64,000 bases of DNA, taken from Frondihabitans sp. 762G35. Lineage in GTDB: Bacteria; Actinomycetota; Actinomycetes; Actinomycetales; Microbacteriaceae. How positions within the stretch are numbered: position 1 is the first letter of the stretch; each line of letters opens with the position of its first letter. Positions 26,452 to 37,142 of the stretch are shown here, one piece after another. Both the position numbers and the translations under genes were made by a program. The DNA lies in the NCBI RefSeq assembly GCF_002074055.1, contig NZ_CP014619.1, forward strand, positions 744,001 to 808,000, given 5' to 3'. Below the pieces are notes generated by a model, which was given only the letters and a program-made list of their open reading frames with translations, made no database searches and was not told where the DNA came from.

Positions 26452-27117
26452 TCAGCGGGTCAGCTGCTCCGCGACGCGCTGGGCGAGGAGGTCGAACTGC
26501 GCGTCGGTCGCCGTGCCCGACAGCACGACGGTGCTGCGATCGATGACGGCCGACATCGAGTAGGCGAGGTTGCCGGCGTTCGTGTCGCTCCTGCGGTCGT
26601 AGACCTTCCAGGTCACACCGCCGACCGAGGTCGACGACGTGGCGACACCCTTCTCGAGGGTGTTGCTCAGCCAGGTCTGGTTGGCGTCGAGGCCCTGCGT
26701 CAGCCCGATGAACTGCGTGTCGGGGGTGAGGAAGCCGACGTACCACGACTGCACGCCGTCGGACCCCGCGGGTCGGATCTCGGCGCTGTTCGACGACCAG
26801 CCGGACGGGAGGCTCGGAGCCGCGAGCGTCGGCGTCACCTGCTGCTGCGCGGAGGCGGCGACCTGGCGGTAGTCGGTCGGCGTGATCTGCGACTCGTTGG
26901 GGCGCACCACGGCGAGCACCAGCACGAGCACGATGCCGACGGAGGCGCCGATGGAGAGCAGGAGGTTGCGGGTCGTCTGATTGACGCGGTGGGCGCGGGA
27001 GCTCGCGGCCTTGCGTGCCGCGGTCTCCTCCGGCGTCTCGGGTCGCCCGAGCTCGGCGACGACGCGCGGCGGCCGTTGACGGCCGATCGGCGGGGGCGGC
27101 GGGGGGACGGAGGTCAT
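26452..27117 (-). CDS. DUF4245 membrane protein
   Basis: Actinobacterial family of unknown function, 221 residues. A Pro-rich cytoplasmic N terminus ([14 protein letters not shown]), one transmembrane helix near residues 55-75 ([20 protein letters not shown]) and an extracellular domain with the typical blocks [24 protein letters not shown] and a terminal [13 protein letters not shown]. Its ATG overlaps the xseB stop (ATGA), so it is translated with the exonuclease VII genes. The link may be genomic habit rather than function. Confidence 0.82.
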   Translation of the reverse strand: MTSVPPPPPPIGRQRPPRVVAELGRPETPEETAARKAASSRAHRVNQTTRNLLLSIGASVGIVLVLVLAVVRPNESQITPTDYRQVAASAQQQVTPTLAAPSLPSGWSSNSAEIRPAGSDGVQSWYVGFLTPDTQFIGLTQGLDANQTWLSNTLEKGVATSSTSVGGVTWKVYDRRSDTNAGNLAYSMSAVIDRSTVVLSGTATDAQFDLLAQRVAEQLTR

Positions 27118-27350
27118 GACTCCCCGTCGGCACTCTGCGAGGTGGCCCGTCGCGCCTTCTCCAGGCGCTCCTTGGCCCCGAGGAGCCACTCCTCGCAGCG
27201 GTTCGCGAGGGCCTCGCCGCGCTCCCACAGCGCGAGCGAGCGCTCGAGCGTCGACGAGCCCTGCTCGAGCTCCGTGACCACGGTCACGAGCTCGTCGCGG
27301 GCCTGCTCGTAGCTGAGGTCGGAGACGGCGGGAGGGGAGGTCTGTGCCAC
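27114..27350 (-). CDS. xseB: Exonuclease VII small subunit
   Basis: 78-residue helical subunit that coats the XseA extension in exonuclease VII, a single-strand-specific DNase. The family core [20 protein letters not shown], then [22 protein letters not shown], is unmistakable. It starts nine bases after the xseA stop and overlaps the DUF4245 gene at its own stop. Confidence 0.93.
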   Translation of the reverse strand: MAQTSPPAVSDLSYEQARDELVTVVTELEQGSSTLERSLALWERGEALANRCEEWLLGAKERLEKARRATSQSADGES

Positions 27351-27359
27351 GGGGAAATC

Positions 27360-28655
<1,296 letters not shown>

Positions 28656-28727
28656 AGCGGGCTCTCCTTCTGCGTCGGGCGGGCGACTCGGAGGAACTGC
28701 CACAGCAGACCTACGTAGAATCGCCCT

Positions 28728-29801
28728 GTGAGCCGAATTACCAATGGCGCTCTCGCCATCGACCTTCCGACGCCGCGAGTTCCTGCGGTCCGCAACAGGC
28801 TAAAGGATACCCCCGTCACCGGGCGCAAACGCGTGCTCCTGGCGGCTCCCCGCGGCTACTGCGCCGGCGTCGACCGCGCCGTCATCGCGGTCGAGAAGGC
28901 GCTCGAGCACTACGGCGCCCCGGTCTACGTGCGCAAGCAGATCGTGCACAACGTCCACGTCGTCTCCACGCTCGAGCAGCAGGGGGCGATCTTCGTCGAC
29001 GAGGTCGACGAGGTCCCCGAGGGCTCGCACATCGTCTTCAGCGCGCACGGCGTCGCGCCGTCCGTCGTGCAGGGAGCCGCCGATCGCAACCTGCAGTCGA
29101 TCGACGCCACCTGCCCCCTCGTCACGAAGGTCCACCGCGAGGCCGTCCGCTTCGCGAAGCAGGATCAGCACATCATCCTCATCGGCCACGCCGGCCACGA
29201 GGAGGTCGAGGGCACGATGGGCCACGCGCCGGAGCAGACCACTCTCGTGCAGAACCCGGACGAGGTCGACTCGCTCGAGATCGCGGATCCCGACAACCTC
29301 GTCTGGCTCTCGCAGACCACCCTCAGCGTCGACGAGACGATGGAGACGGTCCGTCGGCTCCGCGAACGCTTCCCGACGATCCAGAACCCGCCGTCGGACG
29401 ACATCTGCTACGCCACCCAGAACCGCCAGGTGGCCATCAAGAAGGTCGCGGAGGACTCCGACCTCGTCATCGTCGTCGGCAGCGCCAACAGCTCCAACAG
29501 CGTGCGCCTCGTGGAGGTCGCCCTCGAGTACGGCGCGAAGGCCGCCTACCGGGTCGACTACTCCTCCGAGATCCAGCAGGAGTGGCTCGACGGCGTCGAG
29601 ACCGTCGGTGTCACCTCCGGCGCCTCCGTCCCCGAGGTCCTCGTCGACGAGGTCCTCGCCGAGCTGTCCGACGCCGGCTACAGCGACGTCGGCGAGGTCG
29701 TCACCGCGGAGGAGGACCTCCTGTTCTCGCTCCCCAAGGAGCTCCGCAAGGACGCCTCCGGCAACGACGACTCGCGGGCGCTCGGCGGCCGCACCCGATG
29801 A
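28728..29801 (+). CDS. ispH: 4-hydroxy-3-methylbut-2-enyl diphosphate reductase
   Basis: Iron-sulfur enzyme making IPP and DMAPP, the last step of the MEP isoprenoid pathway. The three cluster cysteines are present: Cys45 (GYCAGVDRA), [11 protein letters not shown] and [11 protein letters not shown], with the EGTMGHAPE and [10 protein letters not shown] blocks between and after. TAGAAT lies six bases before the GTG, with no ribosome site, so translation is probably leaderless. The stop overlaps the next gene (ATGA). Supplies precursors to the cis-prenyltransferase encoded about 9 kb upstream. Confidence 0.95.
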   Translation: MSRITNGALAIDLPTPRVPAVRNRLKDTPVTGRKRVLLAAPRGYCAGVDRAVIAVEKALEHYGAPVYVRKQIVHNVHVVSTLEQQGAIFVDEVDEVPEGSHIVFSAHGVAPSVVQGAADRNLQSIDATCPLVTKVHREAVRFAKQDQHIILIGHAGHEEVEGTMGHAPEQTTLVQNPDEVDSLEIADPDNLVWLSQTTLSVDETMETVRRLRERFPTIQNPPSDDICYATQNRQVAIKKVAEDSDLVIVVGSANSSNSVRLVEVALEYGAKAAYRVDYSSEIQQEWLDGVETVGVTSGASVPEVLVDEVLAELSDAGYSDVGEVVTAEEDLLFSLPKELRKDASGNDDSRALGGRTR

Positions 29802-30430
29802 GCGACGAGCCGCGCTACGGCGAGCGGATCGATCCCCGACCCGCACCGAAGTACGGCGAGTACGCCCCGCCCGGCTGGGTCAGCCCCGTCGCCCCGCCCG
29901 AGGCGGATGTCGCGCAGGAGCCCCGGTCCGATGCTCCTGCGTCCGGCACCGTCCCCCCGCCCACGAGCGCCCCCCGGCAGCAGGGGCCGGCCGGTCGGTA
30001 CGACGCCCCACCGCCGACGGGGTCTCCCGTGCCGGGGCCCGCACCGGTGGTGCGGCGCGGCTCCGCCAACGGCATGGCCACGGTGCTCCTGCTGGTCCTC
30101 GGGCTCTTCCGCGTCATCAGCGACGCGACGGCGGTGCCGGACTTCGCATCGACCTTCATCGGTTCGTTCCGCCAGTACGGCTACATCCAGGGCGATTTCG
30201 GCAGCACCGACACGCTGCAGAAGGTCGGGGCGACGGCCGCCGCCGTGGCGGTGGTGCTCTTCCTGCTGGTCGCGGTGTGGTCGCTGCGAAGGCTCCGGGC
30301 CGGACGCCGATCGTGGCACGTCCTTCTCATCGCGGGCGTCGCCTACAACGTGGTCGTGGGCGTCGTCGTGGTCGCCGTCATGATGGGCGACCCGTCGTTC
30401 GTCGGTGTCGCGGCGGCCTCCGGGCGCTGA
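29798..30430 (+). CDS. Small membrane protein with Pro-rich N terminus (DUF6264-like)
   Basis: Function unknown. The 210-residue product has a hydrophilic Pro-rich first half with the conserved-looking start [20 protein letters not shown], then three hydrophobic segments in the second half ([48 protein letters not shown]). It resembles a Microbacteriaceae family I recall as DUF6264, but I cannot confirm the number. The ATG overlaps the ispH stop, so the two are translationally coupled. Confidence 0.72.
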   Translation: MSDEPRYGERIDPRPAPKYGEYAPPGWVSPVAPPEADVAQEPRSDAPASGTVPPPTSAPRQQGPAGRYDAPPPTGSPVPGPAPVVRRGSANGMATVLLLVLGLFRVISDATAVPDFASTFIGSFRQYGYIQGDFGSTDTLQKVGATAAAVAVVLFLLVAVWSLRRLRAGRRSWHVLLIAGVAYNVVVGVVVVAVMMGDPSFVGVAAASGR

Positions 30431-30464
30431 GGTCGGCCTCTCGCGCGGCGCGCGTGGCTCGCGC

Positions 30465-30730
30465 GGCGTGTTGTGGAGTCTCGCGGGGAAACGTGGGGCG
30501 CCCGCCCGCGAGACTCCACGTTTGGCGCCTTCGCGCGAAGGTGAGCGGCGTGTTGTGGAGTCTCGCGAGGAAGCGTGGGGCGCCCGCCCGCGAGACTCCA
30601 CGTTTGGCGCCTTCGCGCGAAGGTGAGCGGCGTGTCGTGGAGTCTCGCGGGGGAGGGTGCGGCTCCCGCCCGTGAGACTCCTCGTTTGGCGCCTTCGCGC
30701 GAAAGTGAGTGGCGTGTTGTGGAGTCTCGC
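30465..30730. repeat. Tandem palindromic repeat array, 82-bp period (REP-like), array 1
   Basis: This 344-base gap between DUF6264-like and fba holds no gene. It contains three full 82-bp units and a partial fourth. The word GTGGAGTCTCGC recurs at 30473, 30555, 30637 and 30719, exactly 82 bases apart. Each unit has a stem GTGGAGTCTCGCGGG...CCCGCGAGACTCCAC (15 bp in unit 1, weaker in unit 3) and a second palindrome CCTTCGCGCGAAGG. Units 1 and 2 are nearly identical; unit 3 is more diverged. It lies between convergent genes, as REP elements often do. A related array lies at 58734-58873. Confidence 0.92.
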
Positions 30731-30774
30731 CGGGCCGAGCCGGCCGGGCGCGCAAGGCAGCGCGCCCGCGCCGA

Positions 30775-31803
30775 CTAGCCGGCGGAGTGCCCGAACGAGC
30801 CGAGCTGCCGCGTCGCCTCGACGACGCGCGCGGCCATCGCCGACTCGGCGATCTTGCCCCAGGAGCGCGGGTCGTAGATCTTCTTGTTGCCGACCTCGCC
30901 GTCGACCTTGAGGAACCCGTCGTAGTTCTTCAGCACGGTGTCCGCGATCGAGCGGCTGAAGGCGTACTGCGTGTCGGTGTCGATGTTCATCTTGACGACG
31001 CCGTGGCTCACGGCCTCCGCGATCTCCGCGTCGGTCGAGCCGGAGCCGCCGTGGAAGACGAGTTCGAGCGGCTTCTCCGCCGTGCCGAACTTCTCCTGGA
31101 TGCCCTGCTGGATCTCGCCGAGGAGCTCCGGGCGCAGCTTCACGTTGCCGGGCTTGTAGACGCCGTGGACGTTGCCGAAGGTCAGCGCCGCGATGTAGCG
31201 GCCGTTGTCGCCGAGCCCGAGGGCCTCGACGACGCGCGTGACGTCTCCGACGGTCGTGTAGAGAGCGTCGTTCGTGCCCTCGTGCTCGACGCCGTCCTCC
31301 TCGCCGCCGACGACGCCGATCTCGACCTCGAGGATGGCGTTGATGGCGCGGGTGCGCTTCAGCATCTCCTCGGCGATCGAGATGTTCTCGTCGAGGGGGA
31401 CCGCGGAGCCGTCCCACATGTGCGACTGGAAGAGCGGGTTGCGCCCGGCCTTGATCTCCTCCTCGGAGGCGGCGATGAGCGGGAGGACGAAGCCGTCGAG
31501 GGCGTCCTTCGGGCAGTGGTCGGTGTGGAGGGCGACGGTCACCGGGTAGTTCTTGGCGACCTCGGTCGCGAACTTGGCGAACGCGATGGCGCCCGCGGCA
31601 CGGTTCTTGACCGTCTGCCCGGCGAAGTAGTCGGCACCGCCCGTGGTGACCTGGATGATCCCGTCGGAACCCGCCTCGGTCAGGCCCTGGAGCACGGCGT
31701 TGATGGTCTGCGACGACGAGACGTTGATCGCCGGGTAGGCGAACCCCTTCGTCTTCGCGCGGTCGAGCATCTCGGCGTACTGCTCGGGGGTGGCGACGGG
31801 CAT
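30775..31803 (-). CDS. fba: Fructose-bisphosphate aldolase, class II
   Basis: Zinc aldolase of glycolysis and gluconeogenesis, cleaving fructose 1,6-bisphosphate. Zinc-site and signature residues are seen in VALHTDHCPKD, EVEIGVVGGEEDG, NVHGVYKPGNVKL and VFHGGSGST. The start is the ATG of MPVATPEQY, five bases after GAAGGAG; a further ATG 12 codons up lacks a ribosome site. 342 residues. Divergent from glpX with 110 bases between, placing two enzymes acting on the same sugar bisphosphate back to back. Confidence 0.94.
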   Translation of the reverse strand: MPVATPEQYAEMLDRAKTKGFAYPAINVSSSQTINAVLQGLTEAGSDGIIQVTTGGADYFAGQTVKNRAAGAIAFAKFATEVAKNYPVTVALHTDHCPKDALDGFVLPLIAASEEEIKAGRNPLFQSHMWDGSAVPLDENISIAEEMLKRTRAINAILEVEIGVVGGEEDGVEHEGTNDALYTTVGDVTRVVEALGLGDNGRYIAALTFGNVHGVYKPGNVKLRPELLGEIQQGIQEKFGTAEKPLELVFHGGSGSTDAEIAEAVSHGVVKMNIDTDTQYAFSRSIADTVLKNYDGFLKVDGEVGNKKIYDPRSWGKIAESAMAARVVEATRQLGSFGHSAG

Positions 31804-31913
31804 GGCTTCTCCTTCGTAAACGGCTTCGTTCGACATCACTCTAGACGGGCAGGATGCCCGGCCGTCAGGGCCCGGACGGTGCCCCGCCGCGACCCCCTAG
31901 TAGAGTTCGGACC

Positions 31914-32912
31914 ATGGCCAGCACAGACACCGGAACGCTCTTCACCCACCCCGACCGCAACCTCGGTATGGAGCTGGTGAGGGCGACCGAGGCGGCGGCG
32001 ATCCGTGCCGCACCGTGGATCGGCCGCGGCGACAAGAACGCCGCCGACGGGGCCGCCGTCGATGCGATGCGCAAGTTCCTGGGCACGGTCGACTTCGACG
32101 GCGTCGTGGTGATCGGCGAGGGCGAGAAGGACGACGCCCCGATGCTCTTCAACGGGGAGCACGTCGGCACCGGTCACGGCCCGTCCTGCGACATCGCGGT
32201 CGACCCGATCGACGGGACCTCCCTCACCGCGACCGGCCGCCAGAACGCGGTCAGCGTCATCGCCGTGAGCGACCGCGGGTCGATGTACGACCCCAGCGCC
32301 GTCTTCTACATGGACAAGATCGTGACCGGACCCGAGGGCATCGGCGTCATCGACCTGAACAAGCCGATCGGCGAGAACATCCGGGCCCTCGCGCACGCCA
32401 AGGGCATCTCGGTCGAGCAGATGCAGATCGCCGTCCTCGATCGTCCCCGTCACGAGCAGCTCATCAAGGACATCCGGGCGGCAGGAGCCGGCACCCGCCT
32501 CCTGCTCGACGGCGACGTCGCGGGTGGCATCAACGCCGCACGACCCGAGTCGCGCATCGATATGTGCGTCGGCGTGGGCGGCACCCCCGAGGGCATCATC
32601 ACCGCGTGCGCCGTCAAGGCGCTCGGCGGCGTGATCCAGGGCAAGCTCAAGCCGAAGGACGACGCGGAACGCCAGCGCGCGCTCGACGCCGGGCACGACC
32701 TCGACCGCGTCCTGCACGCGGACGACCTCGTCACGGGCGACAACACGTACTTCGTCGCGACGGGTGTCACCGACGGCGCGCTCGTCGCCGGCGTCAGCCG
32801 CAAGAACGGCATGATCCGCACGGAGAGCCTCGTGCTGCGCTCGCACTCCGGCACCCAGCGCCGCGTCGTGGCCGACCACCTCGAGCAGAAGTGGCTCGGC
32901 GAGGACTCCTAG
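31914..32912 (+). CDS. glpX: Fructose-1,6-bisphosphatase, class II
   Basis: Gluconeogenic phosphatase converting fructose 1,6-bisphosphate to fructose 6-phosphate; the GlpX type is usual and often the only FBPase in actinobacteria. Metal-binding motifs: [28 protein letters not shown] and [10 protein letters not shown]. 332 residues. TAGAGT lies seven bases before the ATG and no ribosome site is seen, suggesting leaderless translation. The stop overlaps the convergent rmuC stop by four bases. Confidence 0.94.
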   Translation: MASTDTGTLFTHPDRNLGMELVRATEAAAIRAAPWIGRGDKNAADGAAVDAMRKFLGTVDFDGVVVIGEGEKDDAPMLFNGEHVGTGHGPSCDIAVDPIDGTSLTATGRQNAVSVIAVSDRGSMYDPSAVFYMDKIVTGPEGIGVIDLNKPIGENIRALAHAKGISVEQMQIAVLDRPRHEQLIKDIRAAGAGTRLLLDGDVAGGINAARPESRIDMCVGVGGTPEGIITACAVKALGGVIQGKLKPKDDAERQRALDAGHDLDRVLHADDLVTGDNTYFVATGVTDGALVAGVSRKNGMIRTESLVLRSHSGTQRRVVADHLEQKWLGEDS

Positions 32913-34192
32913 TCGCGCATGCCGTAGGCCGGCTCGGTGCTGTTGGATAGCTCGGCGGCGTCGGGCAGGTCGACGGCGTCGGGAAGGTCGACGGTGAGCT
33001 CGGGGGCGACGAGGTCGCGCGGAAGCTCCTCGACGAGGGGTGAGGCGGGGATCACCGTCGACTCGTCGAGCATGCTGAGCCGGCGGGCCGACGGAAGCAC
33101 CTGCCGCTCCAGCGATCCGACGAACCGGTTGTAGTCGCCGACGGTGGCGCGCACCGACCGCCCGAGCTTGTCGACGTGCGACGCCAGGGTCGAGATGCGG
33201 CCGTAGAGCTCTCGGCTGAGGGCGAAGAGCTGCTTGGCCTCCTGCGTGACGACGTCCTGCTGCCAGCTGAACGCGATCGTCTTGAGGACGGACCACAGCG
33301 TGACCGGCGAGGCCAGGGCGACGCGCTTCTGGAAGGCGTAGTCCATGATCGAGGGGTCGGCCTCGAGCGCGGAGGAGACGAGCGACTCGCTGGGGATGAA
33401 GGCGATGACGAGCTCGGGGGAGTCGTCGAGGCCCGCCCAGTAGGTCTTGCCGGCGAGGGCGTCGATGTGCGCCCGGACGGCCTTGACGTGCTCCTTCATC
33501 AGGAGGGCGCGGCGCGCGCCCTCGGCCCCGGTCGCGGTCGCCGCGATGGCCGACGCCTCGAGGTACGACGTGAAGGGCACCTTGGCGTCGACGGCGATGT
33601 TCTTGCCGCCCGGCAGGTGGATCACCATGTCGGGGCGCCCGGCCCCCGCGTCGCTCCGGATGCTCGTCTGCACGTCGAAGTCGACCCGCTCGAGGAGACC
33701 GGCGGCCTGGACCACGTTGCGCAGCTGCGTCTCGCCCCAGACCCCGCGCGTGCTGTTCGACTTGAGGGCCGACGCCAGGGACTCGGCCGTGCTCCGGAGC
33801 CGCTCCTCCGACTCGCTCGCCGCCCGGAGCTGCTCGCTCAGCTCGCCGTGCTGCCGAAGCCGCTGCTGCTCCATCTCGGCGACCTTCGCCTGGACGGCGC
33901 GCAGGCTCTCGGCCACGGGGCTGAGGGCGGTCAGCACGCGGCCGTCGGTCGAGGTGCGACGGGTCTCGGCCTCGGCGACGGCGATGAGGCGGTCGTGGAG
34001 CTCGCCGATGCGCTCCTCCTGCTGGTCGAGCTGGCGCGCGAACTGCGACTCCTGCGCGCGGAGCCGCTCGTGGAGGGCGGAGGCCGTCGAGTCGGCGGCG
34101 GCGGCCCGCGCTCGGAACAGCGCCGCGCCCAGGCCGAGTCCGAGCAGGGCGCCGATCACGACGCCGAGGACGAGTGCGAGAACCGGAGACAT
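32909..34192 (-). CDS. rmuC: RmuC-family DNA recombination protein
   Basis: Predicted membrane-anchored nuclease-fold protein that limits inversions at short repeats in E. coli. An N-terminal helix ([22 protein letters not shown]), a coiled coil (residues about 35-150) and the RmuC core: [42 protein letters not shown] (nuclease-fold Asp and Lys) and [17 protein letters not shown]. 427 residues. It converges on glpX with a four-base overlap of stops. Confidence 0.9.
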   Translation of the reverse strand: MSPVLALVLGVVIGALLGLGLGAALFRARAAAADSTASALHERLRAQESQFARQLDQQEERIGELHDRLIAVAEAETRRTSTDGRVLTALSPVAESLRAVQAKVAEMEQQRLRQHGELSEQLRAASESEERLRSTAESLASALKSNSTRGVWGETQLRNVVQAAGLLERVDFDVQTSIRSDAGAGRPDMVIHLPGGKNIAVDAKVPFTSYLEASAIAATATGAEGARRALLMKEHVKAVRAHIDALAGKTYWAGLDDSPELVIAFIPSESLVSSALEADPSIMDYAFQKRVALASPVTLWSVLKTIAFSWQQDVVTQEAKQLFALSRELYGRISTLASHVDKLGRSVRATVGDYNRFVGSLERQVLPSARRLSMLDESTVIPASPLVEELPRDLVAPELTVDLPDAVDLPDAAELSNSTEPAYGMRD

Positions 34193-34273
34193 GCGGGCAG
34201 TCTCGCAGGAGCCACCGACACAGCCCTCCCCGACGCGGACGGGTTCACCGACCCGACGGGGAGGGCCGCCGCG

Positions 34274-34480
34274 TCAGTCGGCGAGCGTCGCGATCGCGTG
34301 CGCCCAGAGGAAGTACTTGTTCGTCCCCAGGTCGCCGATCGTCGTCACGCCGAAGGCGTCCTTGAGGTGCTGGGCGTCGCTGTCGCTGACCCCCTGCAGG
34401 GCGGCGACCGGCAGCTTCGCCAGTTCGTCGACCGGGGTCGCTTCGTACGCCTTGTCCAGTTTGTCTGCGAGACCTGCCAT
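34274..34480 (-). CDS. Small helix-hairpin-helix-like protein
   Basis: A 68-residue protein below the usual gene-size cutoffs. The very strong ribosome site GAGGAGGT just upstream of the ATG and the compact helical sequence (DELAKLPVAALQGVSDSDAQHLKDAFGVTTIGDLG) support it. The central part resembles a helix-hairpin-helix as found in DNA-binding or scaffold proteins, so nucleic-acid binding is possible. Flanked by rmuC and an exonuclease in the same direction, which fits a DNA-related context but proves nothing. Confidence 0.72.
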   Translation of the reverse strand: MAGLADKLDKAYEATPVDELAKLPVAALQGVSDSDAQHLKDAFGVTTIGDLGTNKYFLWAHAIATLAD

Positions 34481-34578
34481 GACTACCTCCTCGTGAGAAA
34501 TGGGTTCGTGCGCTCGAACGCTATTCCTCCGGCGGGGCCGTGACAAGAACCCCGTTCCGCCCGACGCCGAGCCCGATC

Positions 34579-35175
34579 TCAGCGCGCGAGACTGCGAGCG
34601 GGGGCGGCGGGCTTGAGGACGTTGACGCGGAGCCCGGTGAGCGCCGCGAGCTCGTCGACCGACGTGGCACCGTGGCGCTTCGCCGCGTGCGAGACGATGG
34701 CGGCGCAGGCCTCCGCGTCGGCGAGGGCCTCGTGGTGGGTGAAGTCGTCGAAGCCGGCCGCCATCGCGGCGACGGGGAGGCGGTAGGAGTCGAGGACGTA
34801 CGTCTTGCGCGCGACCTGGAGGCTGCAGAAGTAGCGCGCCGGCGGGCAGTCGAGCCCCGTCGCGGCGCAGGCGGCACGGATGACGCCCATGTCGAAGCCC
34901 GCGTTGTGGGCGACCAGGACGTCGTCTCCGGCGAAGTCGAGGAGGTCGGCCATCTGCTCGACCCAGCCCAGGGCCTCCTGCACGTCGCTTTCGACGATGC
35001 CGTGGATCCGGGTGTTCCACTCGGAGAACGCGTCGTGCCCGAACGGCGGCCGGATGAGCCACCCGGCCCGCTCGACGACCCGGCCGTCGCGGACCCGGAC
35101 GAGACCGACCGAGCACGCCGACGCGCTGGAGGAGTTCGCGGTCTCGAAGTCGATCGCTACGTAGTCGAGGGGCAT
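34579..35175 (-). CDS. DEDDh 3'-5' exonuclease (DnaQ-like)
   Basis: Exonuclease-fold protein of the DNA polymerase III epsilon type. Catalytic acidic residues: Asp9 and Glu11 in AIDFETANS, Asp in HNAGFDMG, and the final His-Asp pair in THHEALADAEA. 198 residues, with a short C-terminal extension ending in KPAAPARSLAR. It has no polymerase contact motif that I recognise, so a general DNA or RNA trimming role is more likely than replisome proofreading. Divergent from ychF. Confidence 0.87.
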   Translation of the reverse strand: MPLDYVAIDFETANSSSASACSVGLVRVRDGRVVERAGWLIRPPFGHDAFSEWNTRIHGIVESDVQEALGWVEQMADLLDFAGDDVLVAHNAGFDMGVIRAACAATGLDCPPARYFCSLQVARKTYVLDSYRLPVAAMAAGFDDFTHHEALADAEACAAIVSHAAKRHGATSVDELAALTGLRVNVLKPAAPARSLAR

Positions 35176-35237
35176 TGCCTCATCGTGACACAGGCCTCCG
35201 ACGTCGCCCGCGGCGCACGCCGTTAGGCTTGACCACC

Positions 35238-36311
35238 GTGGCTCTCACTATCGCGATCGTCGGACTCCCCAACGTGGGCAAGTCGACCCTGTTCAATGCC
35301 CTGACCAAGAACCAGGTTCTGGCGGCGAACTACCCGTTCGCCACCATCGAGCCGAACGTCGGAGTGGTCAACCTGCCCGACCCGCGCCTGGGCGTGCTCG
35401 CCGGCCTCTTCGGCAGCGAGAAGATCCTGCCGGCGCCCGTGTCGTTCGTCGACATCGCCGGCATCGTCAAGGGCGCGAGCGAGGGGGAGGGGCTCGGCAA
35501 CAAGTTCCTCGCCAACATCCGCGAGGCCGACGCCATCGCGGAGGTCGTGCGCGGCTTCGTCGACCCCGACGTGGTCCACGTCGACGGCGAGGTCAACCCC
35601 GAGAACGACCTCGGCACCATCAACACCGAGCTGATCCTCGCCGACCTCGAGACCGTCGAGAAGGCGCTCGTCCGCTACGAGAAGGAGCTCCGCCTCAAGC
35701 GCGTCGAGCCGACCGTGTACGACACCGCCGTCGCCGCGCGCGACGCGCTGCAGCGGGGCGAACCGCTGTCGTCCACGAAACTCGACCTCGCCCCGATCGC
35801 CGAGCTGGGGCTCCTGACGGCCAAGCCCTTCATCTACGTCTTCAACGTCGACGAGACGATCATCGCCGACGACGCGGCCAAGGCGAAGCTGCAGGCGCTC
35901 GTGGCTCCCGCGGAGGCGATCTTCCTCGACGCCAAGATCGAGTCGGAGCTGATCGACCTCGACCCCGACGACGCCGCCGAGCTCCTCGCCTCGACCGGGC
36001 AGGAGGAGTCGGGTCTCGACCAGCTCGCCCGCATCGGCTTCGACACGCTCGGGCTCCAGACCTACCTGACGGCCGGTCCGAAGGAGACCCGCGCCTGGAC
36101 GATCGGCAAGGGCTGGAAAGCGCCCCAGGCCGCAGGAGTCATCCACACCGACTTCGAGAAGGGCTTCATCAAGGCGGAGGTCATCTCGTTCGACGACCTC
36201 GTCGCGACGGGCTCGATCAACGAGGCGCGCTCGGCGGGCAAGGCCCGCATCGAGGGCAAGGAGTACGTCATGCAGGACGGCGACGTGGTGGAGTTCCGCT
36301 TCAACAACTAG
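35238..36311 (+). CDS. ychF: YchF/Obg-family GTPase (ATPase)
   Basis: Conserved P-loop protein that binds ribosomes and prefers ATP over GTP; involved in stress and redox response in other bacteria. G1 [14 protein letters not shown] at the N terminus, G3 [15 protein letters not shown], then an altered G4 FNVDE instead of NKxD, which is the family trait, and the C-terminal TGS domain ending in [16 protein letters not shown]. 357 residues. GTG start with TAGGCT eight bases before it. Confidence 0.94.
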   Translation: MALTIAIVGLPNVGKSTLFNALTKNQVLAANYPFATIEPNVGVVNLPDPRLGVLAGLFGSEKILPAPVSFVDIAGIVKGASEGEGLGNKFLANIREADAIAEVVRGFVDPDVVHVDGEVNPENDLGTINTELILADLETVEKALVRYEKELRLKRVEPTVYDTAVAARDALQRGEPLSSTKLDLAPIAELGLLTAKPFIYVFNVDETIIADDAAKAKLQALVAPAEAIFLDAKIESELIDLDPDDAAELLASTGQEESGLDQLARIGFDTLGLQTYLTAGPKETRAWTIGKGWKAPQAAGVIHTDFEKGFIKAEVISFDDLVATGSINEARSAGKARIEGKEYVMQDGDVVEFRFNN

Positions 36312-36373
36312 GCATCCTGCCCGACGCGGTCGGGGCACCTGCCGGCTCCCTGTCGGCGGTGCTTCACTGGGGT

Positions 36374-36988
36374 ATGGCCGCCTCACCGATGTTCCCGCTC
36401 GGATCCGTGCTGTTCCCCTACGTGGGGATCCCGCTGCGGGTGTTCGAGCCGCGGTACCTCACGATGGTCGGCCGCCTGCTCGACGAGGACGAACCGGGGT
36501 TCGAATTCGGCGTCGTCCTCATCGAGCGCGGACCCGAGGCCGGGGGTGGCGATCAGCGTGCCTCGGTCGGGACGATGGCTCAGCTCGTGAGCGCCACCGC
36601 GGGACCCGAGGACCTGCTCATCGTCGGCGCGGGAACCCAGCGGTTCACGGTCGAGCGCTGGCTCGACGACGACCCGTACCCCCGCGCCGAGGTCTCGATG
36701 CTGCCGGATCTGGAGTGGTCCGAGGGGCTCGCTCCCCTCAGGGTGGAGGCGGAGGCGGCTGTCCGTCGCGCGATCGCCCGCGCCGCGGAGCCGGAGCCGG
36801 ACTCGGAGTCGGACGCCGGCATCGAGCTGTCGGACGATCCCGTCGCGGCCGCGTGGCAACTGGCGGCGATCGCCCCCCTGGGCGAGTACGACAGGTACGC
36901 GCTATTGAGGTCGACCTCGCTGGAGGATCTCCTGCGTCGGACGATCGATCTGGTCGTCGAGGCCGAGGACCTCTGGTCCGCCGAGTGA
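36374..36988 (+). CDS. LON peptidase substrate-binding (LAN/ASCH-like) domain protein
   Basis: Stand-alone homologue of the N-terminal domain of the Lon protease, without ATPase or peptidase parts. The start FPLGSVLFPYVGIPLRVFEPRYLTM matches the domain well; later blocks are GTMAQL and VGAGTQRFTVERWL. 204 residues. Its role in bacteria is unclear. The ATG used gives the normal N terminus; no clear ribosome site is seen. Confidence 0.85.
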   Translation: MAASPMFPLGSVLFPYVGIPLRVFEPRYLTMVGRLLDEDEPGFEFGVVLIERGPEAGGGDQRASVGTMAQLVSATAGPEDLLIVGAGTQRFTVERWLDDDPYPRAEVSMLPDLEWSEGLAPLRVEAEAAVRRAIARAAEPEPDSESDAGIELSDDPVAAAWQLAAIAPLGEYDRYALLRSTSLEDLLRRTIDLVVEAEDLWSAE

Positions 36989-37069
36989 GGCGTTCGGCGG
37001 CTGCCCACCCCTGCTGATCCCTCCGTCGACACGGAGCCTGCGCGCGCTGTCGGTCCCATCGGCTAAACT

Positions 37070-37127
37070 CAGACCAATCGACCCCCTCCCAAGCCTCTCG
37101 ACGATGCTCAAATGGGAGGGGCCTTTT
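37070..37127 (+). ncRNA. Candidate small hairpin RNA upstream of the AbiF-type RNase gene
   Basis: Between the Lon-domain gene and the Abi gene lies a 9-bp perfect stem CCCCTCCCA (37083-37091) / TGGGAGGGG (37113-37121), loop of 21 bases, followed by CCTTTT. TAAACT at 37063-37068 could be the -10 of a promoter. The loop begins AAGCC, complementary to GGCT at 37061-37064, so a pseudoknot is possible. Conserved structured RNAs (the abiF motif) are known next to genes of this protein family. A terminator in the leader of the Abi gene would give the same picture, and the two readings may both hold. Confidence 0.5.
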
Positions 37128-37142
37128 CGTTTGAGGAGTCTT

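Noticed and set aside
30465-30730. Possible CRISPR array because of regular direct repeats
   Set aside because: The whole 82-bp unit repeats, including the part that would be a spacer; no variable spacers and no cas genes nearby.
30405-30778. Several open plus-strand and minus-strand frames of 70-125 codons
   Set aside because: They are translations of the palindromic repeat array, with the same peptide pattern repeated every 82 bases; no ribosome sites and no gene-like codon use.
37104-37142. ATG at 37104 as start of the Abi gene
   Set aside because: It lies in the loop of the terminator-like hairpin and has no ribosome site; the GTG at 37143 follows GAGGAG and gives the normal family N terminus.
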